A stretch of 64,000 nt of DNA from Snodgrassella sp. (GTDB taxonomy: Bacteria; Pseudomonadota; Gammaproteobacteria; Burkholderiales; Neisseriaceae), in NCBI GenBank assembly GCA_024103515.1, contig JAGGIK010000003.1, positions 19,803 to 83,802 of the forward strand, given 5' to 3'. A model generated the notes under the pieces. It was not told where the DNA came from and searched no databases. It was given only the letters and a program-made list of their open reading frames with translations. Position numbers and translations under genes: made by a program. Of the stretch, positions 10,779 to 20,244 are shown in pieces (the first letter of the stretch is position 1; each line of letters starts with the position of its first letter).

Positions 10779-11819
10779 ATGAGTATAAAAATCGGTATTG
10801 TTGGAGCCACAGGCTATACTGGTGTGGAATTACTGCGTCTGCTTGCTCACCATCCACAGGCCAAAGTCATTGCAGTGACCAGCCGTACTGAAGAAAATAT
10901 AGCAGTAAGCGAGTATTTTCCCAGCTTACGCGGTTTCTATGACCATTTATTTCTTCGGCATCCGAACCATATCGATTTAAGCAGATGCGATGTAATATTT
11001 TTTGCTACCCCAAATGGCATTGCCATGCAAGAAGCCCCGGCAATTTTAGCAAAAGGGATCAAAGTCATCGATTTATCAGCAGACTACCGCTTGCAGGATG
11101 TCCCTACATGGCAACAATGGTATCACCTTACCCATGCCAGCCCAGAATGGGTTGCCAAAGCAGTTTATGGCTTACCTGAGCTCAATCGTTCAACAATTGC
11201 AAAAGCCCAACTTATTGCCAATCCAGGCTGCTATCCAACCTGCGTCAGCCTACCATTAATCCCCTTATTACAACAGAATTGTCTGTTATCAGCACACCCC
11301 ATTATTGCCGACTGCAAATCAGGCATATCTGGCGCCGGACGTAAAGCCAATATTAACAGCCTCTACGCTGAAAGTAGCGATAACTTCAAAGCGTATGCCA
11401 TCACCGGGCATCGGCACTTACCCGAAATCAAACAGACACTAAACAGCCTGCAACAGCAAAGTGGCAACAATTTTGTCTTCGTGCCCCACTTAACCCCCTT
11501 GATTCGTGGCATGCATGCCACCATATATTTACATATTGATAAGGCATATGACCCCTATCAACTGATAGCTGATTATTATCGGGACAGCTCATTTATTGAT
11601 GTTATGCCCGTAGGCAGCACCCCTGAAACCCGTTCTGTGCGTGGTGCGAACTTGTGCCGTATAAGCGTACAAAAGGCACCACAAAGCAATATGTGGATCA
11701 TATTGTCTGTAATCGACAACCTAGTTAAGGGTGCTGCAGGACAAGCTATACAAAATATGAATATCATGTTTGGGTTGAATGAAAGCTGTGGATTAACTCA
11801 AATACCGTTGTTACCCTAA
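10779..11819 (+). CDS. argC: N-acetyl-gamma-glutamyl-phosphate reductase
   Basis: A 346-residue cytoplasmic enzyme: NADPH-dependent reduction of N-acetylglutamyl-5-phosphate to the semialdehyde in arginine biosynthesis. The Rossmann start [17 protein letters not shown] is at residues 6-22; the catalytic cysteine is Cys151 in [15 protein letters not shown] provides the conserved active-site His. Length is typical for the long (proteobacterial type 1) ArgC. It is followed by erpA 45 bp downstream. No ARG box was sought beyond eye inspection and none is claimed. Confidence 0.96.
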   Translation: MSIKIGIVGATGYTGVELLRLLAHHPQAKVIAVTSRTEENIAVSEYFPSLRGFYDHLFLRHPNHIDLSRCDVIFFATPNGIAMQEAPAILAKGIKVIDLSADYRLQDVPTWQQWYHLTHASPEWVAKAVYGLPELNRSTIAKAQLIANPGCYPTCVSLPLIPLLQQNCLLSAHPIIADCKSGISGAGRKANINSLYAESSDNFKAYAITGHRHLPEIKQTLNSLQQQSGNNFVFVPHLTPLIRGMHATIYLHIDKAYDPYQLIADYYRDSSFIDVMPVGSTPETRSVRGANLCRISVQKAPQSNMWIILSVIDNLVKGAAGQAIQNMNIMFGLNESCGLTQIPLLP

Positions 11820-11864
11820 CAAATTAGTTAAACTATACACATATAACTAACCAAGGATAAAATC

Positions 11865-12212
11865 ATGTCAGACATTGATACCGAAACCCCGATCGTATTC
11901 ACCGATAGTTGCTGCACCAAAGTTAAAGACCTTATTGCTGAAGAAAACAACCCAGATTTAAAACTACGCGTTTTTGTTACCGGTGGTGGCTGCTCTGGTT
12001 TTCAATATGGCTTTACCTTTGACGAAATCGTCAATGCTGATGACTTTGAAGTACAAAAAGATGGACTAACATTTCTAATAGATCCAATGAGTTACCAGTA
12101 TCTGATTGGTGCTGAAATTGATTATTCCGAGAGTTTACAAGGTTCACAATTTGTCATACGTAATCCCAATGCCACTACTACCTGTGGTTGCGGATCTTCA
12201 TTTTCTGTATAG
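11865..12212 (+). CDS. erpA: Iron-sulfur cluster insertion protein ErpA
   Basis: A 115-residue A-type carrier that delivers [4Fe-4S] or [2Fe-2S] clusters to apo-enzymes. The three conserved cluster-ligand cysteines are Cys43 ([11 protein letters not shown]), Cys107 and Cys109 (TTCGCGSSF). The acidic start and FVTGGGCSG spacing favour ErpA over IscA. An AAGGA ribosome site precedes the ATG. It is preceded by argC, the synteny seen in several Neisseriaceae, and closed by a hairpin at 12232-12262. Confidence 0.95.
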   Translation: MSDIDTETPIVFTDSCCTKVKDLIAEENNPDLKLRVFVTGGGCSGFQYGFTFDEIVNADDFEVQKDGLTFLIDPMSYQYLIGAEIDYSESLQGSQFVIRNPNATTTCGCGSSFSV

Positions 12213-12231
12213 GGATGCATTTTCATTTGAT

Positions 12232-12262
12232 AATAAACTTCAGAAAAACTCTGAAGTTTATT
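12232..12262 (+). terminator. Intrinsic terminator after erpA
   Basis: Perfect 12-bp stem AATAAACTTCAG / CTGAAGTTTATT around the loop AAAAACT. The T-rich tract lies inside the 3' arm. Confidence 0.7.
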
Positions 12263-12400
12263 AAATGCACGTACATCTCAAATAACCCAACTGACATACC
12301 GACAATTGCCTAAGCAATTAAATAGCCTATCCTAAAACAACAACACCGCTCAATTACCTCATCTACAGTAAATACCACTAGAGAATTATTAAAAAATAAA

Positions 12401-12418
12401 AATTGATAATAATCAATT
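12401..12418. promoter_or_regulatory. Perfect palindrome upstream of katA (operator candidate)
   Basis: AATTGATAATAATCAATT: two 7-base arms around AATA, about 245 bp upstream of the katA start. It shares the TGATAAT half with Fur-type sites but only part of the other half, so a Fur or other metal/redox regulator site is a guess. Confidence 0.35.
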
Positions 12419-12664
12419 CATGACCAAACAGTTAAGACAAAATAATTCATACTCTGCTCAGCATACCCAAAACCAGATCCTAACAACAAACAACCCATTT
12501 GGTTTTAAAATTAACAAAAATAAAAAAAATAGTTCCAAAAAAAAATCATATGTAAAAATGAATACATCTTTACATCAAAATCTAAATTTCAAGCATATAA
12601 TCAAAAACATAGCCAAAGATGCAACGTCTTCGTAAATAAAAACTGATTATTAAGGAGCTACACC

Positions 12665-14185
12665 ATGAATCCAGATCCGAAAAAATGCCCCGTCACCCAT
12701 CTCACAACAGATCAGGGAGCGCCAGTATCAGATAACCAAAACAGCCTTACAGCAGGGCCACGCGGTCCACTATTAGCTCAAGATCTGTGGCTAAATGAAC
12801 GACTCGCTAACTTTGTCCGCGAAGTTATTCCTGAACGGCGTATGCATGCCAAAGGGTCGGGTGCATTTGGTACATTCACTGTCACTCATGATATAACCCA
12901 ATATACCTGTGCCAAAATATTTAGCGAAATTGGTAAAAAAACCGAAATGTTCGTGCGCTTTTCCGAAGTAGCAGCAGAGCGCGGTGGTGGCGATGCAGAG
13001 CGCGATATTCGCGGCTTTGCCATGCGTTTTTACACCGAACAGGGCAACTGGGATTTGGTTGGCAACAACACCCCAGTATTTTTCCTGCGCGACCCGCGTA
13101 AATTTCCCGACTTAAACAAAGCCGTTAAACGTGACCCTCGTACCAACCTGCGTAGTCCTACCTACAACTGGGATTACTGGACATTACTCCCCGAAGCATT
13201 TCATCAAGTCACCATCACCATGTCTGATCGCGGCATCCCCGCTAGCTATCGCCACATGCATGGATTCGGTTCCCATACTTTCAGTTTTATCAACGCCAAT
13301 AAAGAACGTTTTTGGGTAAAATTCCATTTTCTTACCCAACAGGGCATTAAAAACCTGACAGACGAAGAAGCAGCCAACATCATGGGACAAGACCGTGACA
13401 GCCATCAGCGCGACCTTTACAACGCCATTGAAAACGGCAATTTCCCGAAATGGACCATGTATATCCAGATCATGCCCGAAGCCGATGCAGAAAAGGTCCC
13501 TTACCATCCATTTGACCTCACAAAAGTCTGGCCACATGGCGATTACCCGCTAATTGAAGTCGGAGAATTCGAACTAAACCGCAACCCAGACAACTACTAT
13601 CTTGATGTAGAACAGGCAGCCTTTGCACCAAGCAACCTCGTACCCGGAATCAGCGTATCTCCAGACAAAGTACTACAGGCACGTTTATATAACTATGCAG
13701 ATGCAGCCCGCTATCGCGTGGGTGTTAACCATCATCAGATACCAGTAAACAAAGCGCGCTGCCCCGTATTCAGCAACCACCGCGATGGTACCACTCGCGT
13801 AGACGACAACTACGGCAGCCTACCCCATTACGAACCCAATAGCTTTCACCAGTGGCAGGAACAGCCCGAATTTAGAGAACCACCGCTCAAAATTCATGGA
13901 GATGCCGACTTCTGGAATTTCCATGAAGACGATAATGATTACTTCAGCCAGCCACGCGCCCTTTTCAATCTGATGAGCGAAGCACAAAAACAAGTATTAT
14001 ATGAAAACACAGCACGGGCAATGGGCGATGCCCCAGATTTTATTAAATACCGCCATATCCGTAACAGCAATGCTTGCCATCCGGATTATGGCGCTGGTGT
14101 AGCCAAAGCTTTAGGCATGACTGTAGAAGACGCCTTAGCGGCACGCAGCAGTGATCCGGCACAGGGCTGCGCAGTTCTAATATAA
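12665..14185 (+). CDS. katA: Monofunctional haem catalase
   Basis: A 506-residue small-subunit (clade 3 type) catalase that dismutates H2O2 in the cytoplasm. Catalytic His61 lies in [14 protein letters not shown], the distal Asn134 in [10 protein letters not shown], and the proximal haem ligand Tyr344 in [11 protein letters not shown]; the spacing between these three matches the family exactly. The usual Gln/His/Glu of the haem signature after Tyr-x-Asp-Ala is Ala here. No signal peptide. A good ribosome site (AAGGAG) precedes the ATG at 12665. The coding sequence is visibly richer in C and G than its neighbours (many CGC, CCC, GGC codons), which could reflect strong expression or transfer. 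It stands alone with its own terminator. Confidence 0.97.
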   Translation: MNPDPKKCPVTHLTTDQGAPVSDNQNSLTAGPRGPLLAQDLWLNERLANFVREVIPERRMHAKGSGAFGTFTVTHDITQYTCAKIFSEIGKKTEMFVRFSEVAAERGGGDAERDIRGFAMRFYTEQGNWDLVGNNTPVFFLRDPRKFPDLNKAVKRDPRTNLRSPTYNWDYWTLLPEAFHQVTITMSDRGIPASYRHMHGFGSHTFSFINANKERFWVKFHFLTQQGIKNLTDEEAANIMGQDRDSHQRDLYNAIENGNFPKWTMYIQIMPEADAEKVPYHPFDLTKVWPHGDYPLIEVGEFELNRNPDNYYLDVEQAAFAPSNLVPGISVSPDKVLQARLYNYADAARYRVGVNHHQIPVNKARCPVFSNHRDGTTRVDDNYGSLPHYEPNSFHQWQEQPEFREPPLKIHGDADFWNFHEDDNDYFSQPRALFNLMSEAQKQVLYENTARAMGDAPDFIKYRHIRNSNACHPDYGAGVAKALGMTVEDALAARSSDPAQGCAVLI

Positions 14186-14202
14186 AAACTGAAACACCAA
14201 AT

Positions 14203-14238
14203 AAAAAATCCTTAAACATCCAAGTTTAAGGATTTTTT
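14203..14238 (+). terminator. Intrinsic terminator after katA
   Basis: Perfect 15-bp stem AAAAAATCCTTAAAC / GTTTAAGGATTTTTT with a 6-base loop, ending in six T. Confidence 0.9.
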
Positions 14239-14419
14239 AATTAGAAACAAAACTGTAAATACCTTAAACTTAGTACACGGTTTATATACAGAATTAGGCT
14301 GCTTGTTGTACGGTTTGATAATTGTAACTATCCCTAAAATAATGCTGCTCCATTTGCAAACAATTTATCCAGCTACAATAACAGAACAAGCCTTACCAGC
14401 ATTAACTCATTTTAAATTG

Positions 14420-14733
14420 ACTCGAGATGAAAAATAGGGCCATAGTAACCAGTCTTAGCATATGAACTGGAAAAATCTTAGGGCAACTGTTTGCTTACTC
14501 ACGAGATATTCGCCAAGCGAGTTATGGTACCAATGCGCTAGAGTTTTGAATCGTGTTATTCGTCATATCTTCAAAAAACGTAAGGTTTTTCCGACCGATG
14601 ATTCAGCTGAAAAGATTATCTATTTAGCCATACATCAATCTTCTGAAAAATGGACTATGCAGATCCAAAACTGAAAAAGGCAATGAGTCGTTTTATTCAA
14701 GTATTTAGTGATAGAATCAATCGTCACCTTTGA
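14420..14733 (+). pseudogene. IS256-family (Mutator-type) transposase C-terminal relic
   Basis: Pieces in three frames rebuild the C-terminus of an IS256-family transposase: YSRDIRQASYGTNALEF at about 14496-14546, then after a frameshift NRVIRHIFKKRKVFPTDDSA and EKIIYLAIHQSSEKWTMQIQ, and after a further one-base loss (a Trp codon reduced to TG) KKAMSRFIQVFSDRINRHL, ending at 14733. The order Y-T-T/G-T-N-A-x-E, the x-F-P-x-D block and K-W-T-M-x-x-x-N-W are family hallmarks. Everything N-terminal of about 14420 is missing or unrecognisable. The rest of the 14.24-15.03 kb gap holds nothing I can recognise. Confidence 0.75.
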
Positions 14734-15029
14734 CCGCAAATACATAAAATTTAGGATGGGATTCCTTGGGCGGTCTAATATGCTTTTGTAATTATGATAA
14801 ATAATTATAATTGTATTTTTGTTGGATTAATCTGATTAAGCAGACTAAAGCGATAATAGAGCTGATATTGAATAGCTTTACTTATATGATCTGAAAGTTT
14901 ATTTGTCCTATATTTGATTATAGATTGTATGGCCAATGCTTAGAACAAGTTATAATGCTAAATAAACATTTGGGGTTTAACCATTAAAAAGATTTTAGCT
15001 ATTACCTAACATTTGATTACCTATTAAAG

Positions 15030-16115
15030 TTAGCGTTTTTCTTGACGTCTAATCAGATATATAGCCAGACATAAAAACAGTACTGTCGGCAAAAAAGCAG
15101 CAATAAATGTTGGTACTGCATATAACTGGCTGGTAAATCCAAATAAACGGCCAGAGAAATGGAATAACAATCCCAAGCTAATGCCATAAAATAGTTTTAG
15201 GCCCATATTGCCGCGACGATTCTGCTGTGGTGTGAATGCTATTGCTACTAATGCCATTACCATACAAGCCAATGGATAGGCAACTTTACGCCACCAAGCC
15301 AGCTGATATCGAGTAGTCTGTTGATGGTTATTTTTGAGGTGTTTGATATAGGTTGATAATGCAGTAATCGACATTTGTTCTGGAGTAACCAATAATACAT
15401 TGAGTAATTGATGGTTAATTAATATTTTCCAGTCCAATTTTTCCAGACGCGAGAAGATAACTTGATTTTGCTCCAATTGACTTTGCTGTACACCAAGTAA
15501 GTGCCATTTTGATTTGTTGGTTTGATCAGTATTCGTGACGATTACTTTATCTGCATGTAAAGTTTGGGTGAGGTGAAATTGGTCATCATGCTGAAAAATG
15601 GTAATGTCTTTCAAACTACCATCAGGCAACATTTCAGCTATATTGATGATATCTGCACCTTGCTTTAGCCAAATACCGCTTTCGCCAGAACTAATGGTGT
15701 TTTGTCGGGCATGCAACTGATATTGTTCTGCATAAGGGCCTGTCGTAGGTACAATAACTTCGCCGAGCACAGCAGTCAGTACAGCAAATGTTAAACCAAA
15801 CTGTAATAGCATGCTGATTATACGCATCAAGCTTATGCCACTCGTTCTAATTACCGTCAATTCACTATGAGCAGCCATCTGACTGAGACAGACTAAGGCA
15901 CCAACTAATACCGCCAGTGGCATAAGCTCATAAGCATGTGATGGTATTAGTAATGCGACATAATACAGCATTTTACCAGCGGTATAGCGACCATCTCCCA
16001 CGTGACTGATTTCACCCATGATATCGAAAAAGCTATACAAACTGACTAAAGCCAACAAGGAATAAATAGTGCAAATTGTCAGCTGGCTCAACAAGTAACG
16101 ATTTAGTAACCGCAT
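15030..16115 (-). CDS. lptG: LPS export ABC transporter permease LptG
   Basis: A 361-residue inner-membrane permease of the LptB2FG transporter that extracts lipopolysaccharide from the inner membrane and passes it to LptC/LptA. Three N-terminal and three C-terminal hydrophobic segments flank a periplasmic beta-jellyroll (about 130-265), the YjgP/YjgQ family layout. A longer frame opens at 16241, but it would run through the lptF 3' end in another frame; the ATG at 16115 has GGAGGA just upstream and overlaps the lptF stop by one base (TAATG), so I use that. Translationally coupled to lptF. Confidence 0.95.
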   Translation of the reverse strand: MRLLNRYLLSQLTICTIYSLLALVSLYSFFDIMGEISHVGDGRYTAGKMLYYVALLIPSHAYELMPLAVLVGALVCLSQMAAHSELTVIRTSGISLMRIISMLLQFGLTFAVLTAVLGEVIVPTTGPYAEQYQLHARQNTISSGESGIWLKQGADIINIAEMLPDGSLKDITIFQHDDQFHLTQTLHADKVIVTNTDQTNKSKWHLLGVQQSQLEQNQVIFSRLEKLDWKILINHQLLNVLLVTPEQMSITALSTYIKHLKNNHQQTTRYQLAWWRKVAYPLACMVMALVAIAFTPQQNRRGNMGLKLFYGISLGLLFHFSGRLFGFTSQLYAVPTFIAAFLPTVLFLCLAIYLIRRQEKR

Positions 16116-17224
16116 TAGGATTGTCCTCCGAGCAAAGATGTAAATGCAGTACGTAAGGGTGCTGCAGGACGATCGCGCCAGCGTAGTAATAATAAAAACA
16201 ATAAGAACATTAATAAATGCATGGGTATGAGACCAAGCCACATGGGTATGCGCCCATCTTCGACTAAATCACGCAAAAAGGTTAAACCGTTCTGATAAAT
16301 TAGGAAGATTGCTATGGCAATCAATATATTATAAGTATGACCAGTACGCGGATTGTAATAAGACAAAGGTAACGCCATTAATGAAAGTATTAAAACACTG
16401 ATAGGCAAGGATATACGCCACATTAATTCTGCTTTATAAGCGGCCTTATCGCTGGATAATAAGGCTGAAGTAGATATGGTGTGTCGATTTTGTTTCGGAT
16501 CAATAACCATTGTGTTGACGCTGATAACTAAAGTCATTTTGCCAAATGCTGCCCTCTCGTAATCAGCCTTACCCGGCACGCCACTGTAACGATAACCATC
16601 TTCTAATACCAGAATACGCTTTTCACCATCTTGCGTAAATTCCCCACGTTTGGCAAAGATGGTACTATCTTTACCATCTTTCTCTTTTTCTCGTACAAAC
16701 AGATTACTGCCCTGTCCAGTTTCAGCATTAAAAGATTCTATAAAATAAATTCGTGGATGGCTTTTGCCTATTTCCCGAAATACTCCCGGTTCAATTAGGG
16801 ATAATTCTTGTTTCTGTTTAAGTAATTCGGCAAATTCACGACTGCGCCACTCAGCCCAGGGCTGGATTAGCATGGAAACCAAGGCAACCAATATCGCAAA
16901 TGGTACGGCAAATTTTAATAATGGTACGATCCAATTACGCAATGATAATCCACAAGACAACCAAATAACCATTTCACTATCCCGCCAGTAGCGGGTCAGA
17001 ACAGAAAGTATGCTGATATAAGCAGTTAGTATTAATAAAACTGGGGTTAAACCAATCGTCCAGAAACCTATCAGTGTAGTAACCGCATCAATGGCCACGC
17101 GTCCTGAAGCAGCCCTGCCCAGCAGATTAATAGTCTGCGTAGCCACCAGAACAACCAGTAAAATCAGGAATATCCCTACTGCTGTCCAAGATAGTTCTTT
17201 AATAAATTGGCGTCGATAGATCAT
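16115..17224 (-). CDS. lptF: LPS export ABC transporter permease LptF
   Basis: A 369-residue partner permease of LptG in the LptB2FG complex. It opens MIYRRQFIKELSWTAVGIF, the conserved N-terminal amphipathic/transmembrane start of LptF, with hydrophobic segments near residues 13-33, 52-80 and 98-120, a periplasmic domain, and three C-terminal segments from about residue 265. Family members are close to 365 residues. It is transcribed divergently from pepA, an arrangement conserved across beta- and gammaproteobacteria; the 130-bp gap must carry both promoters. Confidence 0.95.
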   Translation of the reverse strand: MIYRRQFIKELSWTAVGIFLILLVVLVATQTINLLGRAASGRVAIDAVTTLIGFWTIGLTPVLLILTAYISILSVLTRYWRDSEMVIWLSCGLSLRNWIVPLLKFAVPFAILVALVSMLIQPWAEWRSREFAELLKQKQELSLIEPGVFREIGKSHPRIYFIESFNAETGQGSNLFVREKEKDGKDSTIFAKRGEFTQDGEKRILVLEDGYRYSGVPGKADYERAAFGKMTLVISVNTMVIDPKQNRHTISTSALLSSDKAAYKAELMWRISLPISVLILSLMALPLSYYNPRTGHTYNILIAIAIFLIYQNGLTFLRDLVEDGRIPMWLGLIPMHLLMFLLFLLLLRWRDRPAAPLRTAFTSLLGGQS

Positions 17225-17354
17225 AAATATTCTATAAATAGTCTGCTAACCTTTTTTTTGTGGCAGCATGAGTTACAATTAGGAAATACAATATCCTGCT
17301 TATGGATATAATCAAACAGATAATACGCCTTTATAAATAATGAAAGAATAAAAG

Positions 17355-18767
17355 ATGGAATTTAGCATAAAAGTAGAACAATTGCAGCCGCAACGCATGG
17401 GGTCGTTACTGATTATTTGTTCTGAAAACTCAACTCCTAAAAGTTTACCGGCCAAAACACTCTATAACCTGCTATCTGAAAAGCAAAAGGATTTTTTTTC
17501 TGTTGAATGTTTGGAACAGGAATCTGTTCAGTACATTGCTTTAGCCAAAATCAATGATGATTACGCAGCTATGAAGTTAGTGGCCGCGACTGCAGCGAAT
17601 TGGGCAAAAGATCAGGCGGTTGTAAATGTTGATTTAAACCTATTAAGCGAGTCTGAAACTAAAAAGTGGATACAGGCTTTTACCATTGCGACTGAAGAAA
17701 TGAACTATCATTTCGATTGTTTTAAACAAAACGCAAATCAACCCTTATTGCAACAGGTGAACTATTACAGTGCATACAATGTTCATACGGACTTACATAA
17801 AGCACAAGCTATTGTGTATGGAATGAATATCTGCAAAGATCTTGGCAATACACCCGCAAATATTTGTACTCCTTCCTACCTTGCCCAAAAAGCCGCCGAT
17901 CTAGCTACTGAACTAGGTGTATCAGCTAAGATTATGGCTATAGATGAAATTCAGCAGATGGGTATGAATGCATTTTTAGCAGTAGCAAAAGGCAGCACTG
18001 CCGGAGCTCAGCTGATTGAACTTTGCTATCAGGGTGCTGCAGATGCACAAGACAAACCCATCATACTGGTCGGTAAAGGAATTACTTTTGACTCTGGTGG
18101 AATTTCACTCAAGCCAGGAGCATCTATGGATGAGATGAAATATGACATGTGTGGTGCTGCTTCTGTAATTGGTACTTTTGCTGCTGCCGTCAAACTTTGC
18201 CTGCCCATCAATCTTATTGCCGTTGTTCCAACCTGTGAAAATATGCCTGCTGGGAATGCTTTAAAACCAGGGGATATCATTCAATCAATGAATGGTTTGA
18301 GTATTGAGGTTTTAAATACAGATGCAGAAGGGCGACTCATTCTGTGTGACGCCCTTACTTATGCAGAACGCTTTGATCCTGCAGCGGTCATTGATGTAGC
18401 TACTCTTACTGGAGCATGTATCATCTCTTTGGGTCATGTGGCCCAAGGGGTATTGGGTAATAATCAGGATTTAATTGATCAGTTACTGCAAGCAGCGCAA
18501 ACCAGCGATGATAAAACCTGGCAATTGCCTTTATTTGAGGAATATAAAGAACAGCTTAAATCCAATTTCGCCGACTTGCAAAATATTGGCGGACGACCAG
18601 CTGGGACGATTACAGCAGCTGCTTTTTTATCCTACTTCACCGAAAACTACCCTTGGGCTCATTTAGATATTGCCGGTACGGCATGGCAATCAGGCAGCAA
18701 TAAGGGGGCAACTGGCCGGCCTGTTCCATTATTGTTGGAATTTCTGATCCAGCATTCTAAAAGTTAA
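17355..18767 (+). CDS. pepA: Leucyl aminopeptidase (M17, cytosol aminopeptidase)
   Basis: A 470-residue di-metal (Zn/Mn) aminopeptidase removing N-terminal residues from peptides in the cytoplasm. The M17 signature NTDAEGRL is at residues 321-328; the metal-binding Lys241 and Asp246 lie in [15 protein letters not shown]. The poorly conserved N-terminal domain occupies residues 1 to about 150. In Escherichia coli the same protein (PepA) also binds DNA in Xer recombination and carAB control; whether that applies here is unknown. An AAAAGATG context gives a modest ribosome site. holC follows 7 bp downstream. Confidence 0.95.
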   Translation: MEFSIKVEQLQPQRMGSLLIICSENSTPKSLPAKTLYNLLSEKQKDFFSVECLEQESVQYIALAKINDDYAAMKLVAATAANWAKDQAVVNVDLNLLSESETKKWIQAFTIATEEMNYHFDCFKQNANQPLLQQVNYYSAYNVHTDLHKAQAIVYGMNICKDLGNTPANICTPSYLAQKAADLATELGVSAKIMAIDEIQQMGMNAFLAVAKGSTAGAQLIELCYQGAADAQDKPIILVGKGITFDSGGISLKPGASMDEMKYDMCGAASVIGTFAAAVKLCLPINLIAVVPTCENMPAGNALKPGDIIQSMNGLSIEVLNTDAEGRLILCDALTYAERFDPAAVIDVATLTGACIISLGHVAQGVLGNNQDLIDQLLQAAQTSDDKTWQLPLFEEYKEQLKSNFADLQNIGGRPAGTITAAAFLSYFTENYPWAHLDIAGTAWQSGSNKGATGRPVPLLLEFLIQHSKS

Positions 18768-18774
18768 TCTAACA

Positions 18775-19224
18775 ATGGCCATTACCACTTTTTATACTCA
18801 CCTTACAGATCTGACAGGTTTTGCTTGCCGGCTAACTCAAAAAGTATATAGCACGGGTCAGAATGTCCTAGTATGGCTACCGGATGAAGAAAGTGTACAA
18901 CAATTTGATCAGGCTTTATGGTCGTTTAACCCAATTAGCTTTATTCCGCATGAAATCTGGCTAAGCGGCCAAGATGAGCTAGCCGATTTACCAATAGTAC
19001 TATTGTCCTGTGGCTCAGAGCTGCCTAAGATCTCTGAGAGCAGCATTATTATTAATCTGGATGATATATTTTGGTGTGATGCGCCTCAGCCTCCGCAACG
19101 AGTATTGGAACTGGTCAGTGCTGATTTAGATTCTCTGGCTGCGGCCCGCCAGCGTTTTCGTACGTACCGAAAAGCTGGCTATATCATTGAACACTATGAT
19201 ATGCGTAAAAAAGATGGGAAATAG
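18775..19224 (+). CDS. holC: DNA polymerase III chi subunit
   Basis: A 149-residue clamp-loader accessory that links the polymerase III holoenzyme to single-strand-binding protein. The family features seen are the start TTFYTHLTDLTGFACRLTQK, the strand VLVWLPDEESVQQFDQALWS and the FIPHEI/W segment (residues about 60-65), all typical of HolC. It follows pepA with 7 bp spacing and is closed by a terminator, giving the widely conserved pepA-holC pair (valS, the usual third gene, is not next to it here). Confidence 0.9.
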   Translation: MAITTFYTHLTDLTGFACRLTQKVYSTGQNVLVWLPDEESVQQFDQALWSFNPISFIPHEIWLSGQDELADLPIVLLSCGSELPKISESSIIINLDDIFWCDAPQPPQRVLELVSADLDSLAAARQRFRTYRKAGYIIEHYDMRKKDGK

Positions 19225-19226
19225 CA

Positions 19227-19256
19227 AAAAAACGGGCTTCCAAAAGTCCGTTTTTT
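19227..19256 (+). terminator. Intrinsic terminator after holC
   Basis: 13-bp stem AAAAAACGGGCTT / AAGTCCGTTTTTT with one G-T wobble and a CCAA loop, ending in six T. It may also serve the converging minus-strand gene at 19262. Confidence 0.9.
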
Positions 19257-19261
19257 AGTAT

Positions 19262-20122
19262 TCAGGTTAACAATTTATCGATAATGTTTGATAAAGGTGT
19301 AAACACAATTTGCTCTTCGATCAGGTTTTGTAACGTACTGTTATCTAGAATGCCATATACAGGACGTTTAGCTGCACACTGATAATCGGCTGTACAAATA
19401 CTCTCAACATTTACCTGCCGGTAACGCTCATTTTTTTCTGCAGCCAAGCTAAAAATTTGCTGAGCAAAATCAGCCCAACTCATTTGCTGGTTTCCTGCAA
19501 AATGGAGTAAGCCACGCGGTGAATACTTTAATTTTAGAAGTCTGATAATCGCTTCAGCCAAATCACCCGCATATGTCGGACAACCTATCTGGTCTTTGAC
19601 TACACGCATGTTTGGTGTTTCTAAGCCTTTTTTCAACATCACTTTGACAAAATTATGCCCGTGCTCACTGTATACCCACGAAGTACGAACAATCGTGGTA
19701 TCAACATGAGCATTTAAAGCCAGTATTTCCCCAGCTAATTTACTTTGGCCATAGACGTTTAAAGGATTAGGCGCCATGTTTTCATTCAGCGGCATGCGCA
19801 CCTTTCCATCAAATACTTGCTCAGTAGATACATGAATAAATCGCGCACCAATCGCTCTGGCTGCTATTGCCAGATTCAAGGTACCCGTCGCATTCACAGC
19901 AAAAGCTTGATCAATATTGGTTTCAGCGGCATCTACTTTGGTATAAGCAGCAGCATTGATAATCACATCAGGATCAAATTTTTTGACCATATTGAATACA
20001 TTTTGAGTATCTGTAATGTCCAATGTTTGTGAATCGCAAGCTATTATTTCCCACTCTTCAGGAAAACGCTCTTTTAAACAAGTTCCGAGCTGCCCCTTAG
20101 AGCCAGTTAACAATATACGCAT
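19262..20122 (-). CDS. dTDP-4-dehydrorhamnose reductase-like (RmlD/RfbD family)
   Basis: A 286-residue extended short-chain dehydrogenase of the RmlD substrate-binding family, which makes dTDP-L-rhamnose for surface polysaccharide. The NAD(P) motif is at 6-12 (TGSKGQLG), N-A-A-A-Y-T-x-V-D-x-A-E at 57-67, and the catalytic Tyr124/Lys128 pair in YGQSKLAGE. The segment that is normally S-T-D-Y-V-F-D-G reads STEQVFDG (99-106), an unusual change beside the catalytic Thr100. The ATG at 20122 has AAGGA eight bases upstream; a longer start at 20158 has none. No rmlA, rmlB or rmlC is in the window, so rhamnose may not be the true product; MAT2B-like or other deoxysugar reduction is possible. Confidence 0.75.
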   Translation of the reverse strand: MRILLTGSKGQLGTCLKERFPEEWEIIACDSQTLDITDTQNVFNMVKKFDPDVIINAAAYTKVDAAETNIDQAFAVNATGTLNLAIAARAIGARFIHVSTEQVFDGKVRMPLNENMAPNPLNVYGQSKLAGEILALNAHVDTTIVRTSWVYSEHGHNFVKVMLKKGLETPNMRVVKDQIGCPTYAGDLAEAIIRLLKLKYSPRGLLHFAGNQQMSWADFAQQIFSLAAEKNERYRQVNVESICTADYQCAAKRPVYGILDNSTLQNLIEEQIVFTPLSNIIDKLLT

Positions 20123-20244
20123 AGCATTTTCCTTTATTTTAATTTCCAAATTTTTCAATTATTTCGCTGGTTAAAAATGATTGACCGTATTTTTAAATTT
20201 CAGTTTCAAATAAACCGTTAGTAAATTTCTGCACAATAGTCTAT

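Noticed and set aside
12420-12635. 71-codon open frame upstream of katA
   Set aside because: Asn/Lys-rich low-complexity translation, no ribosome site, AT-driven; it also begins at the operator-like palindrome.
14462-14674. 70-codon open frame
   Set aside because: It is one frame of the IS256-type transposase relic, not an independent gene.
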